From a bacterium (GTDB lineage Bacteria; UBP15; UBA6099), in assembly GCA_029564595.1 (NCBI GenBank), contig JAKQPS010000113.1:1-64000 (forward strand): 64,000 nucleotides of DNA, given 5' to 3'. Positions within the stretch are counted from its first letter, which is position 1, and the number at the start of each line of letters is the position of its first letter. The notes beneath the pieces were generated by a model. The model was not told where the DNA came from. It searched no databases and saw nothing but the letters and a program-made list of their open reading frames with translations. The position numbers and the translations under genes are program-made. Below are positions 1 through 9,250 of this stretch, one piece after another.

Positions 1-535
1 CTATTCCCGCGCCCATGAGGAACCTTTCAACAACCACATTGTCCTTCACTGTATACATCGCGTCCGATCCGTCGTGAAAGTATATCTCCGTTTCCGGTTT
101 CTGCGCGCCGACGACCGTTTTCTTTCTCCATACTTTTCTGCCGAATGCGTCGTAGCCGAAGGCGATGGTGAACTTGTGTTGGGTCGCATTTACTCCCTCG
201 TAGTATTTTACCACGGAAAGGCGGTTCCACGCATCCCACGTGTATTCCCATTTTTTATCCGTCGCCATGTGACCTACGCAGGCTTTTGACGTGGCGTTGC
301 CGGCGGCGTCATATGTGAAGGAGCAGATGCCCTGTTTGAGGAGCCTGTTGGCGGCGTCGTATGAGTAGGAGCCGGGATGAGCGGGGGAGACGCGGTTGCC
401 TTTGACGTCGTAGTGGAATAATTCGTCGGGTATGGGGGAGCCGGGACGTGTTTCGGAGTGGTCGGCGGATATGAGTTGTCCCATGTCGTCGTAGCCGTAC
501 ACGTGGCGGTCGCCCGGATTAATGCCACAGCGCAG
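1..535 (-). pseudogene. RHS/YD-repeat protein fragment, 5'-truncated, runs off window edge
   Basis: Read on the minus strand, this frame is open from base 535 to the window edge. It encodes at least six YD-type repeats (YGYDDMGQL, FHYDVKGNR, YSYDAANRL, FTYDAAGNA, YTWDAWNRL, FGYDAFGRK), the signature of RHS/YD-repeat surface or toxin-delivery proteins. There is no proper 5' end: the codon before base 535 is the dnaE TAG stop, the repeats begin 7 codons later, and the first ATG (484) lies inside a repeat without a ribosome binding site. No signal peptide or N-terminal domain is present. I infer a remnant whose upstream part was lost when it was joined to the 3' end of dnaE. The 3' end lies outside the window, so a toxic C-terminus cannot be assessed. 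Confidence 0.75.
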
Positions 536-3500
536 CTACTGTCTGTCGGTTTCGACCCAGACGTTGCTCTCGCCGAAAATTCTTCTGGCGATACGCAACA
601 GTTCAGGGCTGTAACGCGCGCCGCTATTGCCGGAGAGAAGGAACTTGCGGGCTTTTTTTCCTTCGTCGATATGAATCACGACATCGTTGTCGCCGCTGTT
701 CGCGTTAAGGAGGCGCTTGAGTTCGCGCACCAACTCCGCCGACTTCTCGTCGCCTGTCGAACCTGCGATTCTAAAATGGACTCTTCGTTTCACTGGCTCG
801 GATTTTTTGCCGGCTTCGGGAGTTTCAAGATAAGGCTCTATTTCATTGCACATCACTCTGTATTCAAGAGTTTCCTCGTCGTCTTCTCCGCCGCCGTTGT
901 CCCTTGATTTTGCCCAGACGCGGCCCTTCACCGCCACCACGTTGTCCTCTCGAACATGATTTGAATATTTTACCCATTCCCTCGGACCGATAGAGACGAG
1001 GATTTTGCCGGTGTAGTCCTCCAGATCGACAAACGCCATCTGGTCGCCTGACTTCAAGTTGAAAGTTTTTACCCGCGATATTGATCCAGCCACCACGACT
1101 TCTCTGCGCTCGGAAGGGTCTATCTCGACCACTTCGACGGCGGAAATATTCGCCTTCTGAGTCAACCACGCTCTGTACGGATCAAGCGGATTGTGGGATA
1201 GATAGAGTCCGATAAGCTCTTTTTCGTCCTGAAGCAGAGTCCTCATTCCGAACTCCTCGATTTGAGGCAGTTCAGGCTCGTAGCATTTGGAGGTCTCTTC
1301 ATCGCCGAAGAGACATGTCTGACCGGAATCCCTGTCGCGCTGGACTTTCTTGCCGTATTCCATCGCTTCTTCGACCGCGGCCATTTTCTGCGCGCGGTTC
1401 CCGTCGATGCCGTCCATTCCTCCGGAGCGTATAAGAGATTCGATGGCTTTGGAGTTGACCGCCCGGAGGTCTACTCTCGCGCAAAACTCGAAAAGGGATT
1501 TGTAATGCCCGTTCTCATCCCTCTCTCGGATAATCGCCTCGATTGCCCCGCCTCCCACGTTTTTCACGGCGGCGAGACCGAAAACGATTTTGTCATCCAC
1601 CGGAGCAAATATTTTCTGCCCGGCGTTTATGTCAGGAGGGGTGACCATGATTTTCATTCTGCGGCATTCGTCAATGTACTTCGCTATCTTCTCGCTGTCG
1701 TCCATTACGCTGGTCAGCAGAGCCGCCATGAACTCGACCGGATAGTTCGCCTTGAGGTAGGCGGTCTGATAAGCGATATAAGCGTAAACGGCGCTGTGGC
1801 TTTTGTTAAAACCGTATCCTGAAAAACTGTCTATCTGGTTGAAAAGAGCCTCCGCAGCGGCCCTGCTTCCAAGAAGCTGCTCGGCGCCGCTGATGAACTT
1901 CACTCCAAGCCTGTCCATATCCTCGCGCTTCTTTTTCGCCATTGCCTTTCTTAGATCATCGGCCTGAGCCAGAGTGAACCCAGCCACGAGGTGCGCGCTC
2001 TGCATCGCCTGTTCCTGATAAAGAAAAACGCCCGAAGTCTCTCTCAAAACAACTTCAAGTTTAGGGTGCTGATATTCAATCATCTTAGGGTCTTTCTTGC
2101 GATTCTCGAAAAACTTGTCCACATCGCCGCCCTGCAGCGGGCCGGGCCGGTTAAGTGCGTTCAGCGCGATAAGGTCTTCTATGCAAGTAGGCTGAAGCCT
2201 CGCGCACAACCGTTTTGCGGTATTGCTTTCAAACTGGAACACGCCGTCCGTTTCTCCGCTGCGGAAAACTTCATACGACTTGTCGTCGTCGAGCGGCAGA
2301 TGATCCAAATCAATTTTTTTGCCAGTTCTTTTTTCAACGTAGCGCGCGGCGTCCGCGAGAACGGTCAGGTTGCGCAGCCCCAGAAAGTCCATCTTGAGCA
2401 GCCCCAAGCTCTCAAGGTCTTCATGGACGAACTGTGTCATCGGGACTTCGTCTTTTGTGGACTGGTAAATCGGAATCAAATCCGTCACGGGCTGGTCGGT
2501 GATAACTACGCCCGCCGCGTGCGTCGATATGTTTCTAGGCAGCCCTTCTATCTGCTTGGATATCCTTAGAAGCTTACCGATATCGGGGTCGTTGTCGTAG
2601 AGATATTTAAGTTCGGGAGTGAAGTTTATCGCGTTTTCGATTGTCACTTTCTGGTCGGGAATCACGAACGGGACAAGCTTGGCGACTTTGTCCACCACAG
2701 GCAGAGGCATACCGAGCACGCGACCCACATCCCTGATGGCCGCCCTCGCCTTCTCGCGACCGAACGTGATTATCATCGCCACTTTGTCTTCGCCGTATTT
2801 GCGTTTGGCGTAGTCGATGACCTCTCCGCGCCGCTCATAGCAGAAGTCCATGTCGATGTCCGGCATGGTGCGCCTGTCGGGATTCAGGAAACGCTCGAAC
2901 AGCAGCCCGTATTTGAGAGGCTCGATTTGAGTGATGTCCAGAGCGTATGCGACGATGCTGCCGGCTACCGAGCCTCTTCCGGGGCCGACGGGTATGCCGT
3001 TTTCCCGCGCGTATCTCAACAAGTCCCACACGATGAGAAAATACTCCGCGAAGCCCATGTCGTTGATGACTTTCAACTCGAACTCCGCGCGTTCTCTGAT
3101 GCTCTTCGTCACCGCCGGATATTTCTTCTCTATGCCTTTGAAAGCGAGTTCGCTTAGATATTCCTTGTCCGTTTTCCCGCCTTCCACCTCGAAATGGGGA
3201 AGTATCGGACGGTTTGATTCAAACGCGAACTCGCAACGTTCCGCTATCTCCGCTGTTATCGCCAGAGCCTCGGGCCTGTCGGCGAAAACATCCATCATTT
3301 CGCGAGCCGATTTCAGATAAAACTCTTTCGACTCGAAACTGAGCCTGTTGGCGTCGTCGAGTGTTTTTCCCTCCTGAACGCACATCATCACGTCCTGCAC
3401 CAGCGCGTCTTCAGGCTGAAGGTAGTGAGAGTCATTCGTCGCCACAAGCGGGATGGACAACTCCCGCGAAAGTTCGATAAGGCCGGCGTTCGCCTTCGAC

Positions 3501-4051
3501 TGCTCCTCAAGGCCGTGATCCATGATTTCGAGATAGTAATTCCCCTCGCCGAACACGTCCCTGTGCCACTGCGCGCGCTTGCGGGCCTCGTCCGTCTGAC
3601 CTCGAAGGATAAAAGACGGAACCTCCCCGCCGAGGCACGCCGACATCGCGATCAGTCCCTCGCTGTGCTTTTCGAGCAACTCTTTGTCCACTCGCGGCTT
3701 GTAATAGAAACCTTCCGTGTGAGCCAGCGACACCATCTTGATAAGGTTCCGGTATCCGGTCTTGTTCTTTATCAGCAACAGCAGATGGAATATGTCCCTG
3801 TCCAGAGGGTGCTCTTTGTCGAATCTTCTTCTCGGAGCCACGTATATTTCGCAGCCCAGAAGAGGCTTGATCCCCTTTTTCTTAGCCGCCGCAATGAACT
3901 TCACGGCTCCGAACATGTTTCCGTGGTCCGTCATAGCGATGGATTTCATGCCTAACTCGGCGGCGCGGTCCACAATCGCCGAAACCCTGCTCGCTCCGTC
4001 CAGCATGCTGTATTCAGTATGAACGTGAAGGTGAACGAAATCTTCCCACAC
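536..4051 (-). CDS. dnaE: DNA polymerase III alpha subunit
   Basis: Replicative polymerase catalytic subunit of 1171 residues, the normal length for DnaE. It has an N-terminal PHP domain (HLHVHTEYS at about 7-15, TDHGNMFG at 41-48). The polymerase active site PDIDMDF is at 397-403, preceded by GPGRGSVAGS, with the third catalytic Asp in MDFLGLRN. A C-terminal OB-fold region lies around 960-1060. The start is a GTG at 4051, chosen because GGAGG sits 8 nt upstream and the PHP motif begins directly after. Its TAG stop is followed in the same frame by an RHS remnant. No proofreading exonuclease is fused, as expected for DnaE rather than PolC. Confidence 0.97.
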   Translation of the reverse strand: MWEDFVHLHVHTEYSMLDGASRVSAIVDRAAELGMKSIAMTDHGNMFGAVKFIAAAKKKGIKPLLGCEIYVAPRRRFDKEHPLDRDIFHLLLLIKNKTGYRNLIKMVSLAHTEGFYYKPRVDKELLEKHSEGLIAMSACLGGEVPSFILRGQTDEARKRAQWHRDVFGEGNYYLEIMDHGLEEQSKANAGLIELSRELSIPLVATNDSHYLQPEDALVQDVMMCVQEGKTLDDANRLSFESKEFYLKSAREMMDVFADRPEALAITAEIAERCEFAFESNRPILPHFEVEGGKTDKEYLSELAFKGIEKKYPAVTKSIRERAEFELKVINDMGFAEYFLIVWDLLRYARENGIPVGPGRGSVAGSIVAYALDITQIEPLKYGLLFERFLNPDRRTMPDIDMDFCYERRGEVIDYAKRKYGEDKVAMIITFGREKARAAIRDVGRVLGMPLPVVDKVAKLVPFVIPDQKVTIENAINFTPELKYLYDNDPDIGKLLRISKQIEGLPRNISTHAAGVVITDQPVTDLIPIYQSTKDEVPMTQFVHEDLESLGLLKMDFLGLRNLTVLADAARYVEKRTGKKIDLDHLPLDDDKSYEVFRSGETDGVFQFESNTAKRLCARLQPTCIEDLIALNALNRPGPLQGGDVDKFFENRKKDPKMIEYQHPKLEVVLRETSGVFLYQEQAMQSAHLVAGFTLAQADDLRKAMAKKKREDMDRLGVKFISGAEQLLGSRAAAEALFNQIDSFSGYGFNKSHSAVYAYIAYQTAYLKANYPVEFMAALLTSVMDDSEKIAKYIDECRRMKIMVTPPDINAGQKIFAPVDDKIVFGLAAVKNVGGGAIEAIIRERDENGHYKSLFEFCARVDLRAVNSKAIESLIRSGGMDGIDGNRAQKMAAVEEAMEYGKKVQRDRDSGQTCLFGDEETSKCYEPELPQIEEFGMRTLLQDEKELIGLYLSHNPLDPYRAWLTQKANISAVEVVEIDPSERREVVVAGSISRVKTFNLKSGDQMAFVDLEDYTGKILVSIGPREWVKYSNHVREDNVVAVKGRVWAKSRDNGGGEDDEETLEYRVMCNEIEPYLETPEAGKKSEPVKRRVHFRIAGSTGDEKSAELVRELKRLLNANSGDNDVVIHIDEGKKARKFLLSGNSGARYSPELLRIARRIFGESNVWVETDRQ

Positions 4052-4155
4052 TATATAAACCTCCGAAAGACGCTGTCCTCGCGGGATGCGCGGCGACGCA
4101 TGCCGCGCCGCGAGCGCGTCTGTGAATTTTCATTTCAATCTATGCCGCTGGAACT

Positions 4156-5304
4156 TCACAGGCCCATTCTTCTGCCGATGATTTCCTTCATTATCTCTGT
4201 CGTCCCGGCGAAGATAGTCTGCACCCGGATGTCCATGTAGTCTTTGCATATCGGGTATTCGAGCATGTAACCGTACCCGCCGTACAGTTGAAGAGCAGTG
4301 TCCGCCGTCCTTTTGGCCATCTCGGTTACCCACCACTTGGCCATGCAGGTTTCGGTCACGACGTCTTTGCCGGCCACATGGCTCTCGATGAGCCTGTCTA
4401 CGAAAGCGCGGCCAATCTCTATCTCCGTCGCCATCTCGGCCAGCTTGAATCTGGTGTTCTGGAATTTCGATATCGGCCTGCCGAAGGCCACGCGCTCTTT
4501 GGTGTACTTGACCGCGTCTTTGAGCATCTGCTCGGCGGCGGCCTGAGAGCCGATGGCGCATACAAGCCGCTCCTGCTGGAGCTTCTGCATCATATAAATA
4601 AAGCCCAGCCCCTCGCTGCCCAGCAGGTTCGAGCACGGAACGCGGCAGTCCTCAAAATACATCTCCGCCGTGTCCTGCGCCTTCATCCCCATTTTATCAA
4701 GCCTGCGACCGCGAACGAAACCCGGCGCGCCCTCCTCCACCACTATGAGCGATATCCCCGTGTGCGGCGGATCGGCTTTCGTGTTCGTCTTCGCGGCCAC
4801 TATGACCAGATTCGATATCAGTCCGTTGGAAATAAACGTCTTCTGTCCGTTGATGACGTAGTGGTCGCCGTCTTTTACGGCCGTCGTGGTTATAGCAGCG
4901 AGGTCAGATCCCGCTCCCGGCTCCGTCATGGCCACCGCCGTAATCGTTTCGCCGGTCACGCAGCCCGGCAGCCATCTCTTCTTCTGCTCCGCGTTCCCAA
5001 ATGCCCCGATGTAGGGAACCACGACATCCGAGTGAAGACCGAGCAGAAATCCCGACACTCTGGCGTAAGAGCACTCTTCGATGATTATCGCCGAATACAG
5101 GAAGTCCACCCCGGAACCGCCCAGTTCTTCCGAAACCCACGGGCATAGAAAACCGTTCTCGCCCGCCTTGCGCCATGCCTCAGCAGGAACCTGTCCCGCC
5201 TTTTCCCATTCTTCGTGATAAGGAACAACTTCTTTCTCCAGAAATTTCCTGAAGGCGTCCCTGAAAATCTTGTGTTCCTCGCTAAAAAGCTTCCTCGGTA
5301 TCAT
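4156..5304 (-). CDS. acyl-CoA dehydrogenase, long-chain/isovaleryl type
   Basis: FAD enzyme of 382 residues that introduces an alpha,beta double bond into acyl-CoA. The FAD/substrate motif AMTEPGAGSDLA is at 125-136 and the C-terminal FAD domain KERVAFGRP is present. At the position where short- and medium-chain enzymes carry the catalytic Glu (YEGT) this protein has FAGT (Ala366). Instead it has LQQERL with Glu245, the base position of long-chain and isovaleryl-CoA dehydrogenases, so I assign it to that type. The start at 5304 is preceded by GAGGTGGGG; an in-frame upstream extension to 5373 has no such site. A PlsC-like acyltransferase lies 177 nt upstream, suggesting a fatty-acid context. 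Confidence 0.9.
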   Translation of the reverse strand: MIPRKLFSEEHKIFRDAFRKFLEKEVVPYHEEWEKAGQVPAEAWRKAGENGFLCPWVSEELGGSGVDFLYSAIIIEECSYARVSGFLLGLHSDVVVPYIGAFGNAEQKKRWLPGCVTGETITAVAMTEPGAGSDLAAITTTAVKDGDHYVINGQKTFISNGLISNLVIVAAKTNTKADPPHTGISLIVVEEGAPGFVRGRRLDKMGMKAQDTAEMYFEDCRVPCSNLLGSEGLGFIYMMQKLQQERLVCAIGSQAAAEQMLKDAVKYTKERVAFGRPISKFQNTRFKLAEMATEIEIGRAFVDRLIESHVAGKDVVTETCMAKWWVTEMAKRTADTALQLYGGYGYMLEYPICKDYMDIRVQTIFAGTTEIMKEIIGRRMGL

Positions 5305-5481
5305 TCCCCACCTCATGAATAATAGTATAAGGAACCTGAGACGGCAGTTCCTCGCGGACGGCGATTCGGCCATTTGCCGCGTGTTCTGTAGTACGATACC
5401 AGAATTGGGGGCGGTTGTCTATGAAATAGATGCCGCCAGCCGGAAGAATCGAGACTTTTACGCGTGCAGATTTTGCCTGCG

Positions 5482-6339
5482 TTATGGGTGGCTCAATCCG
5501 AGCCTTTCGTTCAGCATTCCCTGTATGTGGCTCCTCAATCCGTCCACAAGCTCGCGCACGCGCTTAGGCTCCGCCATAGCGTCAGGATGCTCTTCATAAT
5601 AATTTATAGGCGTGTCGAAATAAATGTCGAATTTAGACGGCAGCGGCACAAGTCCCAACAACCCCAGCCACGGAAACAACGGCGTCAGGGGCAGATGCTT
5701 GAAGCCTAGAAAATTTAGATCGACTTTGCCCAGAGTCATGGCCGCCTCTTCCGAACCCGTCACGCAAGTCGGTATTATCGGCGTTCTGTATTTGAGAGCG
5801 TATTCCATGAATCCGACAGTGAATTTATCGACCTTGTATTTATCAAAAATCGTGTGAACGTCGCCCTCCGCCCCTGTGGGAAACACGACAATAAGATTCT
5901 GGTTCTCGAAAACTTTTTTGACGTTTTCATCACAGCCGACTATCTGTCCGCCGCGTATAACAAGCACCGACCCGCCGGGTATCCCCGGTATCGATTTGTT
6001 CACAATCGTTCTTATGAAACGGGGTTTTTCCAGTTCCACCAGTCCCGCCGTCCATATCATCGCGGCGTCGAAAGGAAGAATAGGCGCATGATTCGCCACT
6101 ATGAGGCCCGGCCCTTCGACCGGAATGTTTTCGATGCCGTGCGCGTCAGCCTTGAAGTAATTCTTGTAAATGAAGAGTATAACAGATCCCACTTTCGATA
6201 TCATATCCAAGCTTGTTCCGAAATCGTCATATCCGTTTTCATCGAAAGCGATGTCGGAATTCTGGATTTTGTTCTTCATGAATTCGACTGCGGTTCCGTT
6301 GAAGAAATCCTTGTTTTTCAATTCCCTGTAATCGTCCAT
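5482..6339 (-). CDS. PlsC-family 1-acyl-glycerol-phosphate acyltransferase-like protein
   Basis: Predicted membrane-associated acyltransferase of 285 residues. The family signature HX4D is seen as NHAPILPFD around residue 85-93, and a second motif, VFPTGAEGD, resembles the phosphate-binding FPEGT block. This family transfers an acyl chain from acyl-CoA or acyl-ACP to lysophosphatidate or related acceptors; the actual acceptor here is unknown. The start at 6339 is chosen because GGGAG lies 6 nt upstream; an upstream in-frame ATG at 6354 lacks a good site. It is followed on the same strand by an acyl-CoA dehydrogenase and preceded by an SDR gene 51 nt upstream, so the three may be co-transcribed. 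Confidence 0.85.
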   Translation of the reverse strand: MDDYRELKNKDFFNGTAVEFMKNKIQNSDIAFDENGYDDFGTSLDMISKVGSVILFIYKNYFKADAHGIENIPVEGPGLIVANHAPILPFDAAMIWTAGLVELEKPRFIRTIVNKSIPGIPGGSVLVIRGGQIVGCDENVKKVFENQNLIVVFPTGAEGDVHTIFDKYKVDKFTVGFMEYALKYRTPIIPTCVTGSEEAAMTLGKVDLNFLGFKHLPLTPLFPWLGLLGLVPLPSKFDIYFDTPINYYEEHPDAMAEPKRVRELVDGLRSHIQGMLNERLGLSHP

Positions 6340-6390
6340 TGCGTCTCCCGTCATAGAAATTATCGAGGCAATCGCCCGCGCGGGCGCGTT

Positions 6391-7368
6391 TTAAGAGTCG
6401 GCAACTGTTCCCGCAACATCAGACGCAGCGCTGTCATCTCTGGGCCTGTTTCTTTCCGCGCGGCTTTTTTTCAGAGCGGCAGGATCATATCCCAACTCTT
6501 CAAAAGCCCTTGCGCCGTCAACCGTGAACGGATATTTGATATAGTTGAAATCAAAGGACAGTTTCTTTGACCAAATGAATCTGCCGTTGTTGTGAACCAA
6601 GAAATCAGGGAGCGGAAGCGGTTTTTTGCCGAGCCGACGGATAACTTCGCCGAGAGGAAGATGGATGTGGCCTCTGATGTTGTAAGCGCCTCTGGCGGTC
6701 GGGCATTTCAGCGCGGCCATAAACGCGTCCAGAACTTCATCTTCATAAATTATCTGAAACATGGGATCGAACCCTAAAAGCGTCGGCACATAGTCGCCCT
6801 TCATGTACATCGTAAGAAGGCTCTCGCCCGAACTCCTCCAAATGGGAACCATTCGCAGTATCACTACGCGCAGGCCGCTTGAGCTCTGCGCCTGCGTCTG
6901 GCATATCATGTCCGCCTCGATGCGGTCTCTCACGCTCGGAATATCTCTGTTGCCGAGCAGAGGATGCCTCTCGCGCAGAAGAGCCGGGTTGTCCTGCCTT
7001 GCGCCGTAAACTATTGTTGAACTCGGATATATGAACTGCCTGACGCCGTATTTTTTTGCCAGCCCCAGCATTTGGAACGTGCCGTACACGTTGGTCATCA
7101 TCCGCTCGTCGGTGGACATCTCTTCGCTCTGCCCGAACGCAAGGTGTATGACGGCGTCGATGCTGCCCTCCGTCTTGAACACGTCTTCGATCCTCTTTTT
7201 TCGCGAATCGCCGAAAACGTGTCTCATGTCAGAACACTCTTGTTCGTCCATGTCGCACTCGCGCACATCCACTCCGACAATATCGATATCGTCGCCGTAC
7301 TCCTCGCGAAGCCGCCCTGCCAGCAATTTTCCGAAATACCCCGAACCGCCCGTCATTAAAACTTTCAT
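6391..7368 (-). CDS. NAD-dependent epimerase/dehydratase-like protein lacking YxxxK
   Basis: Extended short-chain dehydrogenase-like protein of 325 residues with an N-terminal Rossmann motif TGGSGYFG (6-13) and the typical Asp-rich second strand (GVDVRECDMD). The middle of the protein follows the epimerase pattern (IHLAFGQ, YPSSTIVYG). Where the catalytic YxxxK should be, the sequence reads SVRDRIEAD: Tyr is replaced by Ser and Lys by Arg. NAD(P) binding is therefore likely but classical redox catalysis is doubtful; it may be a binding or regulatory paralogue. It sits upstream of a PlsC-like acyltransferase and an acyl-CoA dehydrogenase. The substrate cannot be named. Confidence 0.85.
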   Translation of the reverse strand: MKVLMTGGSGYFGKLLAGRLREEYGDDIDIVGVDVRECDMDEQECSDMRHVFGDSRKKRIEDVFKTEGSIDAVIHLAFGQSEEMSTDERMMTNVYGTFQMLGLAKKYGVRQFIYPSSTIVYGARQDNPALLRERHPLLGNRDIPSVRDRIEADMICQTQAQSSSGLRVVILRMVPIWRSSGESLLTMYMKGDYVPTLLGFDPMFQIIYEDEVLDAFMAALKCPTARGAYNIRGHIHLPLGEVIRRLGKKPLPLPDFLVHNNGRFIWSKKLSFDFNYIKYPFTVDGARAFEELGYDPAALKKSRAERNRPRDDSAASDVAGTVADS

Positions 7369-7559
7369 AGCTCTCTCCGAAAAACATATTAGAACATCAA
7401 TTTAGGCATGACCATAAGATGAATTTCACTCTGATTTTAACACAATAATAGAGCGAATGCCATAAAGATGTAATCATTGAGGCGGGTTGAAAAAGACAGA
7501 AATGAAACAATGCGGAATATCACTTTGATTATTCAATCGCACAGAATTGAATCAGTTTA

Positions 7560-9044
7560 CTACACCGCTGCAGAAGTCTCTCGTATGTGTTTTTCGGCGC
7601 GATCAAGCCGAGCCAAGCAGACATCCCGTCCGAGAAGTTCCATCAATTCGAAAAGGCTGGGGCCGAAGGTTTTTCCTGTGAGGGCAAGCCTGACCGGGTG
7701 TATCGTCTGATTGGCTCCAAGCCCTTTTTCTTCTTTCAAGCGGACGTACATCTTCTCTATGCCGTCGTGATTGAAAGGCTCGACAGCGGCCAGTTCGGTC
7801 TTGACAAGCGCGATGTTGTCCGCCGCGTTCTCCTTCGAGAAATGTTTCTTGGCTCCCTTTTCGTCATAAGACTCAACATCTTTGAAAAAGAAATCAGCGT
7901 ATTCGTCTATGTCGCTTAGTATTTTTACTCTCTCGGCGGATATCTCGACGATGCGCTCGATCCATTCCCTCTTCGTTTCCGCTTCGTCGGCTGTGACATA
8001 TCCCCGCTCCACAAGATAGTCCACCCACATTTTTACCACTCTGCTTCTGTCTATCGTTTTCATCCAATAAGCGTTGAGGTAGTGCAGGCGCGCCTCGTCG
8101 AAGACGGAAGGAGCCTTGCTCATGGCCTCGATTGAGAACGCTTCAGCGAGTTCTCTTATCGTGAAGAATTCCCTGTCGTCCTTGGGGTTCCAGCCGAGGA
8201 AAGCCAGATAGTTCACCATAGATTCGGGAAGGTATCCTTTTTCTCTGAACTGGAAGACGGACACCGCGCCGTGCCTTTTCGAGAGCTTCGTCCTGTCCTG
8301 TCCGAGGATCATCGCTGTGTGAAGATATTCCGGCACGTGGAGTCCGAGCGTGCGGTTCACCAGCATCTGTTTCGGCGTGTTCGATATGTGGTCTTCCCCT
8401 CTGACAACGTGGGTTATCTTCATCAGGGCGTCGTCTATGGCGTTGGTGAGAAGAAAAGTCGGCGAGCCGTCCGAGCGAGCGATAATGAAGTCGTCGATAT
8501 CGTTCGTGTCGAACTCGATGGGGCCGCGCAACAGGTCGTTGAGGACGATCCTATCGTTCTTGGGAGTCATGAACCTGACGGAGAACGCGTCGCGTTCCGA
8601 CTCTTTTTTGATTCTTTGATCGTCTGACATCGCCCTGCAACCGCAATTAAACACGTCGGGAGAGCCTGATCTGCGCGCCTCTTCCCTCGCATGGTCAAGC
8701 TCTTCTTTTGTGCAATAGCACTTGTACGCCGCGCCTGATTCGAGAAGTTTTTTCGTGTAATCTTCGTAAATGCCGCCGCGCTCGCTCTGGTAGTACGGCC
8801 CGAACTCCCCGCCCTTTACAGGACCTTCGTCCCAGTCGATGCCAAGCCATTCAAGATCGGCGATGATTAGGCGTTCGTACTCTTTTGTCGAGCGTTCCGT
8901 GTCCGTGTCTTCCATTCGAAGGACGACTACGCCGCCGTATCTTCTGGCAATCAGCCAGTTGAACAACGCCGTGTTTGCGTTGCCGAAATGAAATCTTCCT
9001 GTGGGGGAAGGAGCGAATCTTGTTCTTACATTATTAAGGTCCAT
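7560..9044 (-). CDS. gltX: glutamyl-tRNA synthetase
   Basis: Class I aminoacyl-tRNA synthetase charging tRNA-Glu, 494 residues. The start at 9044 is preceded by GGAG at 6 nt and puts the conserved RFAPSPTG at residues 9-16; the frame is open further upstream but that extension is basic and unlike the family. The HIGH-type signature is RFHFGNANTA (17-26) and the KMSKS-type loop is TKLSKRHG (252-259). Cysteine pairs CYC (109-111) and CGC (134-136) could form the zinc site found in many GluRS. The C-terminal anticodon-binding domain is complete. It is divergent from the acyl-CoA dehydrogenase at 9251. Confidence 0.96.
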   Translation of the reverse strand: MDLNNVRTRFAPSPTGRFHFGNANTALFNWLIARRYGGVVVLRMEDTDTERSTKEYERLIIADLEWLGIDWDEGPVKGGEFGPYYQSERGGIYEDYTKKLLESGAAYKCYCTKEELDHAREEARRSGSPDVFNCGCRAMSDDQRIKKESERDAFSVRFMTPKNDRIVLNDLLRGPIEFDTNDIDDFIIARSDGSPTFLLTNAIDDALMKITHVVRGEDHISNTPKQMLVNRTLGLHVPEYLHTAMILGQDRTKLSKRHGAVSVFQFREKGYLPESMVNYLAFLGWNPKDDREFFTIRELAEAFSIEAMSKAPSVFDEARLHYLNAYWMKTIDRSRVVKMWVDYLVERGYVTADEAETKREWIERIVEISAERVKILSDIDEYADFFFKDVESYDEKGAKKHFSKENAADNIALVKTELAAVEPFNHDGIEKMYVRLKEEKGLGANQTIHPVRLALTGKTFGPSLFELMELLGRDVCLARLDRAEKHIRETSAAV

Positions 9045-9166
9045 CGTGGTCTCCAGAATCCGCGGTCTGCGTCTTTTAGGTCGTTTTTGCGTGTCGATGA
9101 CGCGACGACTGTCAATTGTAGCGCAGCGCGTCGCGTCGGGCAATCGCCGACGCTTCCGGCGCTTTT

Positions 9167-9196
9167 TTGACACGCGGCGATGCGGTGTAATATTAT
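9167..9196 (+). promoter_or_regulatory. sigma70-type promoter for the acyl-CoA dehydrogenase at 9251
   Basis: TTGACA at 9167-9172 and TATTAT at 9191-9196 with an 18-bp spacer, followed about 55 bp later by the start codon with its GGAGG. It is the best -35/-10 pair in the intergenic region between gltX and this gene. An overlapping TAATAT at 15-bp spacing is less likely. Confidence 0.55.
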
Positions 9197-9250
9197 ATTG
9201 AGAATCTTTGGCGGCTCCGCCGCCGCCCGATACGCTCTGGAGGTCTCGAA

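Noticed and set aside
4288-5148. Long plus-strand frame over the acyl-CoA dehydrogenase
   Set aside because: It is an antisense shadow of a well-conserved gene, Arg/His-rich and with no family signature.
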